A stretch of DNA of 64,000 nt from Butyrivibrio sp. CB08 (lineage in GTDB: Bacteria > Bacillota > Clostridia > Lachnospirales > Lachnospiraceae). The position numbers and the translations under genes are program-made. Below the pieces are notes generated by a model. It was not told the DNA's origin, did not search any database, and worked only from the letters and a program-made list of their open reading frames with translations. The stretch's first letter is position 1, and each line of letters starts with the position of its first letter. The stretch covers positions 541,816 to 605,815 of the forward strand of contig NZ_RAIR01000002.1 in NCBI RefSeq assembly GCF_003625485.1. The letters are read 5' to 3'. Positions 55,101 to 63,879 of this stretch are shown piece by piece.

Positions 55101-56624
55101 CTACCGAAGTTTGGGGTTTGCGTCAAACTCTTCTATCCCCCAGGTTTTTATCCTTGGACCGTCATATCCATGCTCTATGGTGAAAAGAGCTTTCGCCCCC
55201 GGATAGTCCTGGTCCGCCCTGAAGTTTCCAAGGGAGTAATACACAAGTGTCTGTCCGCCATCAGGGCGTGTAAGCATCTGCGCCTCCTGCACAACGTGAG
55301 GGTGAGAACCTATCACAACGTCTGCCCCCGCCTCTGCCATCATTTCTGCCATGACCTTCTGATGGTCTGAAACTTCTGTCTCATATTCATCTCCCCAGTG
55401 AGCAAACACCACCACAAAGTCCGCCTGCTGCCTGGCCTGCCTGATGTCGTCAGAAGCACCTTCTGTCAGGTAGTGTACAGCGTATGGATATTTATCAGAA
55501 ACGTCTATATCGTTGGTTCCATAGGTATAGGACAATAGCGCGATCTTCATCCCGTTTCTGCTGATGATCTCAAAGGGCCTGTACTCACTGTCCTTGCTAT
55601 TTTGTATCCCAACGCATGTCATTCCATTTTCTTTGTAAAAAGAGCTGGTGACGTCAATCCCATATATTCCCTTATCAAGGGCGTGATTGTTGGCACAGGA
55701 TATTACGTCAAATCCCGCTTTTTTAAGAGCCTGCCCAACCTCAATAGGAGACCCAAACTTCGGGTAATCAGAAACGGCTTCCATCTTATCGACCAGCACT
55801 GTCTCAGCGTTTACCGCCGCAATATCCGCCCCTTCTATATCTGCAGCGAAGGGCTTGTAGAGAAAATCAAAGTTCCCGCCCTGTTGATAATATCCATACT
55901 CATATATCTTCTTGTGAATGATATTGTCTCCAAAAGCCACGAAGTCAACTTCATTGTCCACACTCTTTAGCCCAAAGGATTCCCAGCGCCACAGCACACA
56001 ATTATCGTCCACATCCTCAGTAAGGATCGTGGCACTATCCTGCTCCATGAGCTTCATGCGGCGCACCTCTGCGCCAATGTCGGAAGCGAACCACTTTTGT
56101 TTCACAGTAGTGGGCGCCTGTGGTGTCCCGCCATCTTCGTTGCCTTCAGCCACACTCTCAATGTCATAGATAAAGATGTGCTGCGAGTACCCCTTCTCAT
56201 CCCCGCTAACCCAGAATGGCCTGTGCTCTCCAAATCTTCCCCTCTTCCACAGAAGTAGCACCATCTCCACATCGCCATCCCTGTCCAGATCCGCCAGGAA
56301 CCCATCCTGGACTTTGTATTCCTTGGGTGATGTCCAAATAGCATCGCCTGCACCTGCGTCTGCGCCCGCCTGCGTACCGCCGTACAAAGCTGCCCTCTTC
56401 TTTCCAACCGTCAGCCTGTATTCTCCGCAGCTTACTTCCTTCTCCTCATATCTCACCCATGTCGGCGGCGCAATAAGCCTTCCAAGCGACCTCAGTTCTC
56501 CTTCTCCGAACCCTTTCCAATAAGCCATCTCCACCACCACGAACCCGCAACAAAAGGCTGCCACGCACAATATGCGCCGCAGCCTCTTAGCTATATTCGT
56601 TTTGCCAGTCCCTGACTTACTCAT
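55101..56624 (-). CDS. CapA-family protein with N-terminal FG-GAP-like region
   Basis: A 507-residue protein anchored by one N-terminal membrane segment. Residues about 60-225 have a calcium-binding-like DLDRDGDVEM repeat; residues about 230-500 are a CapA/PGA_cap metallophosphatase-fold domain (AFGDNIIHKK, CANNHALDKG, AHWGDEYETE, GSHPHVVQ, YSLGNFRA). CapA proteins act in capsule polyglutamate synthesis, but many homologues have other roles. AAGGA precedes the ATG. Confidence 0.88.
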   Translation of the reverse strand: MSKSGTGKTNIAKRLRRILCVAAFCCGFVVVEMAYWKGFGEGELRSLGRLIAPPTWVRYEEKEVSCGEYRLTVGKKRAALYGGTQAGADAGAGDAIWTSPKEYKVQDGFLADLDRDGDVEMVLLLWKRGRFGEHRPFWVSGDEKGYSQHIFIYDIESVAEGNEDGGTPQAPTTVKQKWFASDIGAEVRRMKLMEQDSATILTEDVDDNCVLWRWESFGLKSVDNEVDFVAFGDNIIHKKIYEYGYYQQGGNFDFLYKPFAADIEGADIAAVNAETVLVDKMEAVSDYPKFGSPIEVGQALKKAGFDVISCANNHALDKGIYGIDVTSSFYKENGMTCVGIQNSKDSEYRPFEIISRNGMKIALLSYTYGTNDIDVSDKYPYAVHYLTEGASDDIRQARQQADFVVVFAHWGDEYETEVSDHQKVMAEMMAEAGADVVIGSHPHVVQEAQMLTRPDGGQTLVYYSLGNFRADQDYPGAKALFTIEHGYDGPRIKTWGIEEFDANPKLR

Positions 56625-56680
56625 CCAATCCTTCCTAATCAGTCCCGCTTATCTTCCAGCCCCTTCCGGAGCCAATATCT

Positions 56681-56854
56681 AGCCAACTCTCCGTGCAGGA
56701 CCTTGAAAGAAATATGTTTGCCTCTCGCAGGGCCTTTGAGCCGGCCGGTACTTAGCGAGGTTTTACCGAGCTTAGTACCGCTGCCAGGCGAAAGGAGCGA
56801 AAGCGTCCCAAGAAGGCAAACATATCTTTCATGGCCCGCACGGAGAGATGGCGT
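56681..56854. repeat. Imperfect palindrome of about 174 bp abutting the DUF3160 stop codon
   Basis: AACTCTCCGTGCAGGACC-type sequence at the left (56686-56703) pairs with GGCCCGCACGGAGAGAT on the right, GAAAGAAATATGTTTGCC with GGCAAACATATCTTTC, and the centre GGTACTTAGCGAG / CTTAGTACC (56748-56779) folds on itself. The middle arms are mismatched. It fills most of 56625-56855, so little else is there. It ends one base before the TTA of the DUF3160 gene and could also act as its terminator. Confidence 0.8.
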
Positions 56855-56855
56855 A

Positions 56856-59102
56856 CTATTTGTGCGTATCGGTGAGGCGGTAACTGGTGGTCCAGGAGGC
56901 GCGAGGTGGGCAATTGTTGTTCTCTACCCAGTTCCAGTCGTCGTCCATGTAACCGCCGTCCAGCGCCTGCTGGAATTCCTGGTCAGTCATCCTCTGATCC
57001 ATAGGCACCGTAAACTGATAGAAGCTGTATACACTTCCTGAACCTATGTGGAGCTCCCCGTCTATTGGGAATACTACGAACACTGAATCTGCCTTGCCTG
57101 ATCCAACCTCTAAAACTGTTCCGTTTGGATCTGTGGCGATATCTGCAACAACCGGGCATGGAGCCTGGTAGCTGTGGGACAGATCAAAATCTCCTTCAGG
57201 AGTGGTGTTTACCTCAACCCAGAAGTGCTCCAGGTTTCCGCCGTAGCATCTGATAAACTCGTAGTCCTCGTCAGAGAGTGCCTCATCCTTAAGCTCTTTT
57301 TCAGAGATGGTAAGAAGCTTCATTGCGATATCTGAAAGGAGGGCCAGATTACTCTTTTCCGCCTCAGTGAGCATTCCTGCTGCCTCGAGACCCTGTGCGG
57401 TCTTGTTGGAAAGATCAATGAATCTGCTGTAGATCACAGGCTCCGGATCAACGTATCCGCGGTCGTCCGGCATCTCGTCATCGCCGCCGCCCATCTCTGC
57501 CACAATCTGCTTGGCGTAGAGGATGGTGTCGTGCTTGAGCTCGGCAAAAGAGCCAGCGAAGGTCTCAAGCTTTTTCTTGTTCCACTCATCGTTTTGCATG
57601 TACCATGGGTAGCCAGCTCCGCGCTTTTCAAACAGTGGTCTCAAGGTGTAGAGCCAGTTTGCGTAAAGGCTGGCGTTCCAGATCTTCATGTCTGAATTAT
57701 TGAAAGTATCCTGCATGATAGCAAGATTGTCATTATATTTCTTGAACTCAGTAGCTCCCTGCTCTTCAAGGATCTTGTAGGCCTCCTCAGAGCCAAGAGC
57801 TGCAGCGGTATCCAGCGCATCAGGAAGATATCTTCGCTCACCTTCTGGATTTTCCTCAACTGCCCTGTACACCAGATTCTGCATGATTGCTGCATCAACA
57901 GTAAAACGCTGTCCCATGAATCTGAAGGATGGAATCACGTTGTTTTCAGTCTCAAGCACAGGGATTCCGTTGATCTTTGGCGCTTCAGCTTTTTCAAGGG
58001 CTGCGCACACATCTGTGAAAGCCTTGCTATCGCTGGCAATTGCATCAGCGTCAGGAATCTTGCCATAGGCATCATTAAGGACCTCTCCCATCTCGCCGTA
58101 GGTAAAGTCATCGCTGACACCGGCAAAAAAGCTGGTGATGTCGTAAATGCTGTTGTAATCCGCATCGTCCTGAGAAAGTGCAGAACTCATAAGAACTGCG
58201 CTCTTAACCATCTCCTCAGAGTCCAGCGCAAAGGACATGCGGCCGTACCACATCATGGCTCTGAAGTACGCCTCAAGCACCTCATCTCCCTCGTAGTATC
58301 CGCGGGGCTTGTACTGGGTGTAGTCCTCCTTGAGGCCTGTTATCAGGCTCTCTTCTATGTCTGCAGCCGCCATGATCCTGTCGTATTCAGTGTCTGTTAT
58401 CTGGGCAAAAGAGCTGTCGGTGACATCGCACTTTGCTGCTGGGTCCTGAAGCTTTGCTCCCACATAGAAAAATGCCACGTTCCTAAGGGCTGCTTCTTCA
58501 AAGTCTGTGCCCTTAAGGCTCTGATACTGGGCATTACTTCTTGCAAGCATCTCTGTGCTTACAGTTTTTAAGCGGTCAGAGAGAGACTCTTTTTCAATGC
58601 TGCGAAGCAGAAATGCAAAGTACAGATGATATGTGTGCATCAGTGAGTCCACTGTTACGAAGTTCGGGAACATGTTGTAACGGTTTGCCTCGTAAACATC
58701 GAAGAACTCTGAATTATTGTCGTTCCTTACTGCAAAGCCCTTCTCAATAAGGGCATTTCGCATCTTGGAAGTGTCGTTGTATTCATTGTCGTACTCGGAT
58801 TCAAACATCCACGCAAAGTACTTGTGGTAGGTAACATTGGAAAAATCCGCAGCCACCTTGTAATCAGGAATAGATGGAACCAGGTCTGGGTCGTAGTAGA
58901 TTACCTCTTCCCCATCTGTGATAAGGCTGCTGACCGGCTTATCAGGCTGTCCGCTTGTAACCTCTGTCTGGGCCTCATCAGAACTTTCCTCACCACTTTC
59001 ACTCTGGATCGTATCCTGGGGCTGTTCCACATTTCCAGCTGCTCCGCATCCCGCTACCACAAGGGATACCGCCAGCAGCATCGATAACACTCTCTTTTTC
59101 AT
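56856..59102 (-). CDS. DUF3160 lipoprotein
   Basis: A 748-residue exported lipoprotein: signal peptide with lipobox VAGC, an acidic Ser/Glu linker, then DUF3160 over most of the length (VTVDSLMHTYHLYF, FRFMGQRFTVDA, DALDTAAALGSEEA). The family is of unknown function. ATG 59102 follows AGGAG; a 14-residue extension to 59144 would spoil the signal peptide. Transcribed alone, with the palindrome just after its stop. Confidence 0.85.
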   Translation of the reverse strand: MKKRVLSMLLAVSLVVAGCGAAGNVEQPQDTIQSESGEESSDEAQTEVTSGQPDKPVSSLITDGEEVIYYDPDLVPSIPDYKVAADFSNVTYHKYFAWMFESEYDNEYNDTSKMRNALIEKGFAVRNDNNSEFFDVYEANRYNMFPNFVTVDSLMHTYHLYFAFLLRSIEKESLSDRLKTVSTEMLARSNAQYQSLKGTDFEEAALRNVAFFYVGAKLQDPAAKCDVTDSSFAQITDTEYDRIMAAADIEESLITGLKEDYTQYKPRGYYEGDEVLEAYFRAMMWYGRMSFALDSEEMVKSAVLMSSALSQDDADYNSIYDITSFFAGVSDDFTYGEMGEVLNDAYGKIPDADAIASDSKAFTDVCAALEKAEAPKINGIPVLETENNVIPSFRFMGQRFTVDAAIMQNLVYRAVEENPEGERRYLPDALDTAAALGSEEAYKILEEQGATEFKKYNDNLAIMQDTFNNSDMKIWNASLYANWLYTLRPLFEKRGAGYPWYMQNDEWNKKKLETFAGSFAELKHDTILYAKQIVAEMGGGDDEMPDDRGYVDPEPVIYSRFIDLSNKTAQGLEAAGMLTEAEKSNLALLSDIAMKLLTISEKELKDEALSDEDYEFIRCYGGNLEHFWVEVNTTPEGDFDLSHSYQAPCPVVADIATDPNGTVLEVGSGKADSVFVVFPIDGELHIGSGSVYSFYQFTVPMDQRMTDQEFQQALDGGYMDDDWNWVENNNCPPRASWTTSYRLTDTHK

Positions 59103-59188
59103 AATCCTTTTCTCCTCATAAAATTGGATTCTGTCTCCATTCATTATAACACAGTAAAAAGACGCCCCATTTTAGGGCGCCTTCTAAA

Positions 59189-60730
59189 TCACTGACTGAT
59201 CTCCACAACCTCTGTGGCGATGCTCTCCTGAAACCTGACATCGTGCTCAACCACAAGCATTGTGGGCTTGTAGTCCAGTATCAGCTTCTCGATCTGCATC
59301 TGTGAAAAGACATCTATGTAGTTTAAAGGTTCATCCCAGATATAGAGGTGTGCTGGCGTAATAAGGCTCGCAGCGATCACCACCTTCTTTTTCTGGCCTT
59401 CAGAAAACTCCTCCATGTTCTTTACAAACTGCTGCCTTCCAAAGTCAAGTTGGCGAAGGATAGCCAGGAAAAGACTCTCATCAAGGTTTCTCTCTTTGCA
59501 GAAGTCCTTAAGGGTTCCATGAAGAAATGACGTGTCCTGACTTGCGTAGGATATCACAAGGCCTGAAGCTACTTCCAGAGTGCCGCTTATGGCCATGTTA
59601 TCAACTATAGCTTTTGCGCCTTCTGCCCCGCTAAGCCCCAGCACAGCCTTGATGATGCTGGACTTTCCGCTGCCATTATCTCCAGACAGCACCACTCGCT
59701 GTCCTCTCTTAACCTGAAAGGTCTTTGGTTCAAAGAGCGACCTGTCTGAGTCCGCATAACGTATCGACAGCTCTTTTGCATTAACCAAAACTTCCTTGTG
59801 GAAATCCATGGGACAGAGCTTTAGGTCCTTCACCTTCTCAATGTCCTGAAGAAGCCCCTCCTTCTCCTCGATCTCACGGTCTACTCTCTTTTCGTAGTTC
59901 TTGACCCTTGACTGCATCTTCTTGGTCTTGGCACCAATAAAGGATCTGGTGGAAATGCTTCTGTCGTTTTCCTTGATGGGGTCAAAACCGATCTTGGTAT
60001 TCTCGTTCTTGTCAGCCCAGCGACTGCTCCTGTCCGCAGCAGCCCTGAGCTTACCAATCTCCTTTAAGTGTTTCTCATTCTCAGCAACAGCGAAGGCATC
60101 AGCCTTTTCCTTGTTCTCCCACCAGGATGAGAAGTTGCCCGCCTGAACCTCGATGGTTCCGCGGTTTAAAACCAGCACGTGGTCGCATACTCCGTCAAGA
60201 AGGTCTCTGTCATGGGATACCAGAATGAATCCCTTCTTGCTGTTTAGGTAATTCTTTACGATGTCTCTGGCTCTTTTGTCCAGGTGGTTTGTGGGCTCGT
60301 CTATCAAAAGAAATTCATTCTCCCCGGCAAATAAAACCGCCAGCATTACCCTTGTCCTCTCCCCGTGGCTAAGGGTTCCAAAGGGCCTGTAGAGCACCTC
60401 TGAGTCCATCTGGATCTGGTTCATCTGAACCATTACCTGCCAGCTCTCAACCTGTGGCTTCCAGGTCTCAATGAGTTCGTCGGCGGTCTTAGAAAGGTCC
60501 TCCTTGGAAACTTCATAGGGGAAATAGTCAAATCTGGTACTGCTTGTGATGCTGCCATTGTACTCAAGATCTCCCATAAGGAGCCTTAGCAGGGTTGTCT
60601 TACCCTTGCCGTTTCTGCCTATCATCCCAAGCTTCCAGTTTGTATCAATATTAAAGTTTACGTTCTCAAGGACAGTATCTGCGCTGCCCTCGTATGAAAA
60701 TGTAAGGTCACTTACTCTTATCTGTGCCAT
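59189..60730 (-). CDS. ABC-F ribosomal protection-type ATPase, Lsa-like
   Basis: A 513-residue protein with two ATPase domains and no membrane segment. Walker A motifs are GRNGKGKTT and GDNGSGKSS, signatures LSHGERTRVMLA and FSEGQKKKVVIA, and Walker B FLLIDEPTNHLD and LYIWDEPLNYID. The linker (about 190-320) is long and basic, as in antibiotic-resistance ABC-F proteins of the Lsa/Vga group, which dislodge lincosamides, pleuromutilins or streptogramins from the ribosome. Resistance is a family-based inference. GGAGGTGAT precedes the ATG. Confidence 0.85.
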   Translation of the reverse strand: MAQIRVSDLTFSYEGSADTVLENVNFNIDTNWKLGMIGRNGKGKTTLLRLLMGDLEYNGSITSSTRFDYFPYEVSKEDLSKTADELIETWKPQVESWQVMVQMNQIQMDSEVLYRPFGTLSHGERTRVMLAVLFAGENEFLLIDEPTNHLDKRARDIVKNYLNSKKGFILVSHDRDLLDGVCDHVLVLNRGTIEVQAGNFSSWWENKEKADAFAVAENEKHLKEIGKLRAAADRSSRWADKNENTKIGFDPIKENDRSISTRSFIGAKTKKMQSRVKNYEKRVDREIEEKEGLLQDIEKVKDLKLCPMDFHKEVLVNAKELSIRYADSDRSLFEPKTFQVKRGQRVVLSGDNGSGKSSIIKAVLGLSGAEGAKAIVDNMAISGTLEVASGLVISYASQDTSFLHGTLKDFCKERNLDESLFLAILRQLDFGRQQFVKNMEEFSEGQKKKVVIAASLITPAHLYIWDEPLNYIDVFSQMQIEKLILDYKPTMLVVEHDVRFQESIATEVVEISQ

Positions 60731-60792
60731 CTATATCACCTCCAGTTTGCCGATATCTCTTTTCCCAGATATCTACCCCGAGGCCAAAGTCA

Positions 60793-61341
60793 TTACAGCA
60801 CTTTGTACATTATGACTTCTTCATAGTAGGTTCCGTCCTTGCGAAGGGCTCCAAATGGAATCGCGCCAACCCTGGTAAATCCAAGGTGCTCATACAGACC
60901 GATGCCTCTTTCGTTCTTGTCGAAGGTCTCAAGCTGCATTACGGTGTATCCCATCTTTTTGGAAAAATCCATTGCGTCCAGCATTAGCTTTTTTCCCACT
61001 CCGCAGGACCAGTAGTCCTTGGAAACCAGGATTCCGATGTCGCACCTGTGGGCGAATTTCTTGTGGCGGTACTTGGGAGAAACGTGAGCTGCACCGATGA
61101 GCTTATCTCCGTCATAGGCACCAAGAAAGACATCCTTCTCGCTCTCTGCGGCATTCTTAATGGACTCTGCCTCTCTGTCACAGGTTCCTGGAAATTCCTC
61201 CGGGTATCTGGTTAAAAAATCTGTCTCCAGGGCTGTCTGATATCTAAGATCAAACATGGCCTGAGCTTCACTAACATCAACTGATTTAAACCCATAGGTT
61301 TTGCCATCCTTCAGGGTGTCCGAGTATTCATCTATTATCAT
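60793..61341 (-). CDS. GNAT-family N-acetyltransferase
   Basis: A 182-residue single-domain GNAT with the acetyl-CoA loop (VSKDYWSCGVGKKLMLDAM) and the C-terminal LYEHLGFTRVG strand. Similar to acetyltransferases of ribosomal proteins, spermidine or drugs; the substrate is unknown. GAGGAG precedes the ATG. It lies 62 bases upstream of the ABC-F gene and may share its transcript. Confidence 0.88.
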   Translation of the reverse strand: MIIDEYSDTLKDGKTYGFKSVDVSEAQAMFDLRYQTALETDFLTRYPEEFPGTCDREAESIKNAAESEKDVFLGAYDGDKLIGAAHVSPKYRHKKFAHRCDIGILVSKDYWSCGVGKKLMLDAMDFSKKMGYTVMQLETFDKNERGIGLYEHLGFTRVGAIPFGALRKDGTYYEEVIMYKVL

Positions 61342-61392
61342 CGAGTTTCTCCTCTCGTATTTTCTATGAATTCACAATTCACATTATTCCAT

Positions 61393-61437
61393 AAAAAACA
61401 GACCCATAAAATTATACACTTAAATGGGTCTGTTTTT
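61393..61437. terminator. Bidirectional terminator after the MerR-methyltransferase gene
   Basis: AAAAAACAGACCCA and TGGGTCTGTTTTT pair (61393-61406 with 61425-61437) around an AT-rich loop. It ends the minus-strand transcript of the MerR fusion gene and insulates the GNAT gene. Confidence 0.85.
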
Positions 61438-61491
61438 CACTTACTTTAACTTGTTTGAAGAGATCTTATCCTGGCAGTCGCTCTTGGGAGC

Positions 61492-62676
61492 TCATGCTTC
61501 GCAGATCACAACACCAGTGGATTTGTGGATGTACATGGTGCCATCTTCATTCATTTTTGACTGGACTCTCTTAAAGAAGGCTTCTTTGTCGCGGCTGATC
61601 CTCTCCTTGGCCTCCTCAGAATAGGACGCCACATAGTTAAAGATAAGCTGCTCATCTGGGACATAGAGGTCGTTTTCGTGCTCTTCAACAGAAAGTACGT
61701 TGAAATAGCTCTTTAGCTCCTCCCTTGCTGTCTCAAGCCAGATATCAAAGGCTCCTGATGGGAACTTGATTCCCGGGTAGTACTCTGTTACAAAGTCGTG
61801 CATCTCCTTCATATGCTGCTGCCCAATCAATGTACATGTGAATCTTCCGCCCTCTGCGAGAAGGCTCTTGATCTTTGGATACAGCTGCAGCCTGTGTTCG
61901 CGGGCCACATGGTACAGCATGTGATTAGCCATTATAAGGTCAAAACCCGATGTTGGATAAGAAAAGTCTGCAGCGTCACGCTTTTCTATCACGAAGCGGA
62001 GGTTCTTTTCCGGGTATTCCTGGGTGATGTCTGCTGCCACTTCCCTGGCGCATTTTAGCATCCCGTCCGAGTAGTCCACAAGGTGAACTTCAAGGTCCTC
62101 AGGCAAAAGAGCTGCCACCCTCTTCCACAGAGTCGCATTTCCGCAGCCGATATCCAGGATCTTCATTCCTGGTCTAACCTGCTCTTTTTCAAAAAGCCAG
62201 TGAAACCACTCTGTCTCAGCGGTGCTGTAGTCGTGGATGGAAATTCTCTTTTTCAGATTGTCATCGCTCTTATACTGGGCAATGACTTCTTCCCTGTCCC
62301 TTGTAAGCTCGATGACGTGTCTTAGGTTCGGCCAGAACTGCTCTTCGTCAGAGTTCTTGGTCTTCCTGATTGCTTCTATAAGTCTTGTGATGTGCTCTCT
62401 CTTGTCCAGAAGCAGCTCTTCCTGCTGCTCCAGAGACTTCTGCATGTCTATGACAGCTTCGTCTTTTTTCATCATGTCAGCTATCTGCTCCAGTGAGAAG
62501 TCCATGTATTTCAGCATCAAGATCTTCTGAAGGCGAAGAACGCTGTTCTCGTCATACAGTCTGTAGCCTGATTCGGAATAGTCACACGGATTCAGTAGCT
62601 CTTTTTCATCATAGAATCTTACAGTTCTGGCAGAAACCCCCAGTTTCTTAGCCAGCTCCCCAGCAGTGTATCTCAT
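61492..62676 (-). CDS. MerR-type regulator fused to a SAM-dependent methyltransferase
   Basis: A 394-residue fusion. Residues 1-70 are a MerR HTH (MRYTAGELAKKLGVSARTVR) and about 75-120 its dimer helix; from about 165 follows a class I methyltransferase (KILDIGCGNATLWKRVA, motif I) to the end. MerR proteins sense drugs or metals, and the methyltransferase may act on the sensed molecule or on a separate target. Ends at a strong terminator; its ribosome site is weak. Function unknown. Confidence 0.85.
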   Translation of the reverse strand: MRYTAGELAKKLGVSARTVRFYDEKELLNPCDYSESGYRLYDENSVLRLQKILMLKYMDFSLEQIADMMKKDEAVIDMQKSLEQQEELLLDKREHITRLIEAIRKTKNSDEEQFWPNLRHVIELTRDREEVIAQYKSDDNLKKRISIHDYSTAETEWFHWLFEKEQVRPGMKILDIGCGNATLWKRVAALLPEDLEVHLVDYSDGMLKCAREVAADITQEYPEKNLRFVIEKRDAADFSYPTSGFDLIMANHMLYHVAREHRLQLYPKIKSLLAEGGRFTCTLIGQQHMKEMHDFVTEYYPGIKFPSGAFDIWLETAREELKSYFNVLSVEEHENDLYVPDEQLIFNYVASYSEEAKERISRDKEAFFKRVQSKMNEDGTMYIHKSTGVVICEA

Positions 62677-62821
62677 ACCTTTTACCTACCTTATTGTTTT
62701 TTCTTGATTCTATGCCTTTACGCAACGTTAAGGTCAATAGGGTTTTTGATTTTTGTTTTTGCGATTTTTCAAATTTCAACAGACAATCACCTTCCAGAAT
62801 CTATTCTGCGGATGGCCATAG

Positions 62822-62860
62822 AAAAAACAAGCTTCCCTGGATTTCACAGAAGGGAAGCTT
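62822..62860 (-). terminator. Terminator of the DUF1848 gene
   Basis: AAGCTTCCCT and AGGGAAGCTT pair (62829-62838 with 62851-62860), followed on the minus strand by GTTTTTTC. The rest of 62677-62919 shows no gene. Confidence 0.85.
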
Positions 62861-62919
62861 CCCAATATCAGTATTCTTGAATTGCGGTCATAGACCGGTG
62901 AAATAGGATGTATTATCAT

Positions 62920-63849
62920 TTACCACACCAGTTTTAGTTGCCCGTCGATCCAGCTCTTTTGCTCTGCCTGATGTATCTCATCTTCTGGTCTTACATTTCC
63001 GATGAGAAGAGGCGAATCAGGATCGTGGTTGGCGTAATTAGCCATTACAGTTTTCTTGTCATGATTAGCATAGCAGTACCTGCACATATGAAGGCAGGTG
63101 TTGTACATTCCGATGTCTCCTCCAAGGTAGCATGCGCAGGAGGATCTTGCACCCTTGCCCTTTGGAAAGACCATGGTGTTGTGAATAGCTTTTTCATAGA
63201 TAGCCTGTGTCATGCAACCACTGCAGTCAGCTCCGAACTGTTCAAGCTCAGTACCTTCACTACAGGGCCTAAGCACCATTCCGTGCTCTTTGGCGATCTT
63301 TGACATGTGCTCTCCAAGGTAGAGTCTGTCCTCTTTTTCGACAACCCTCGCTTCTGGAAAGTTCTTTTTCACCTTCTGATAGAGATCAATAAAGCTGATT
63401 ACAGAAGTCTCCGTGTAGCCATCAAGGGCCTTAGCGATCCTTTCAAACATCTCAAGATGATAGTCCGCAGTGTATTTGTCATCCAGGAAAATAGGATCGT
63501 ATCTCCATCCCATGGAATCAACACCCGCAAACTCTGAAAGCCTCTTAAAAGTCTCGACCACTTCCATACAGTCAGGAACCTTGGGTTCTATGTCTCTTCC
63601 GTAACCCGTGATCGTAACATACCAGTACATTCCATATGGCTTGAGGAGGTCCAGATACTCAAGCATTGGCCTGGGATTCTTGGAGCAGAAGCAAATCAAA
63701 TCCACCACTTCAGGGTTTAAGTCATATTTAGTTATGTAAGTCATGTTGAACGGATTTCGAACATAGACATAACCTTCCTTTAATCTGTTTGCAAACCATT
63801 CAGAGTAAAACGCAGGAATGTCTGTCCTTGATCCTGATTGAATTATCAT
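62920..63849 (-). CDS. DUF1848 protein (SPL-like radical SAM relative)
   Basis: A 309-residue protein of the DUF1848 family, related to spore photoproduct lyase-like radical SAM proteins. The N-terminus (SGSRTDIPAFYSEWFANRLK) and VYVRNPFN motif fit; the cluster of cysteines lies near the C-terminus (CACYLGGDIGMYNTCLHMCRYCYANHD, residues about 245-270), as in this family. Function unknown. Only about 30 bases separate its start from the right-edge hairpin array. Confidence 0.82.
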   Translation of the reverse strand: MIIQSGSRTDIPAFYSEWFANRLKEGYVYVRNPFNMTYITKYDLNPEVVDLICFCSKNPRPMLEYLDLLKPYGMYWYVTITGYGRDIEPKVPDCMEVVETFKRLSEFAGVDSMGWRYDPIFLDDKYTADYHLEMFERIAKALDGYTETSVISFIDLYQKVKKNFPEARVVEKEDRLYLGEHMSKIAKEHGMVLRPCSEGTELEQFGADCSGCMTQAIYEKAIHNTMVFPKGKGARSSCACYLGGDIGMYNTCLHMCRYCYANHDKKTVMANYANHDPDSPLLIGNVRPEDEIHQAEQKSWIDGQLKLVW

Positions 63850-63879
63850 GATCGATTATTTCTTTTTCCTGTTTTGATA

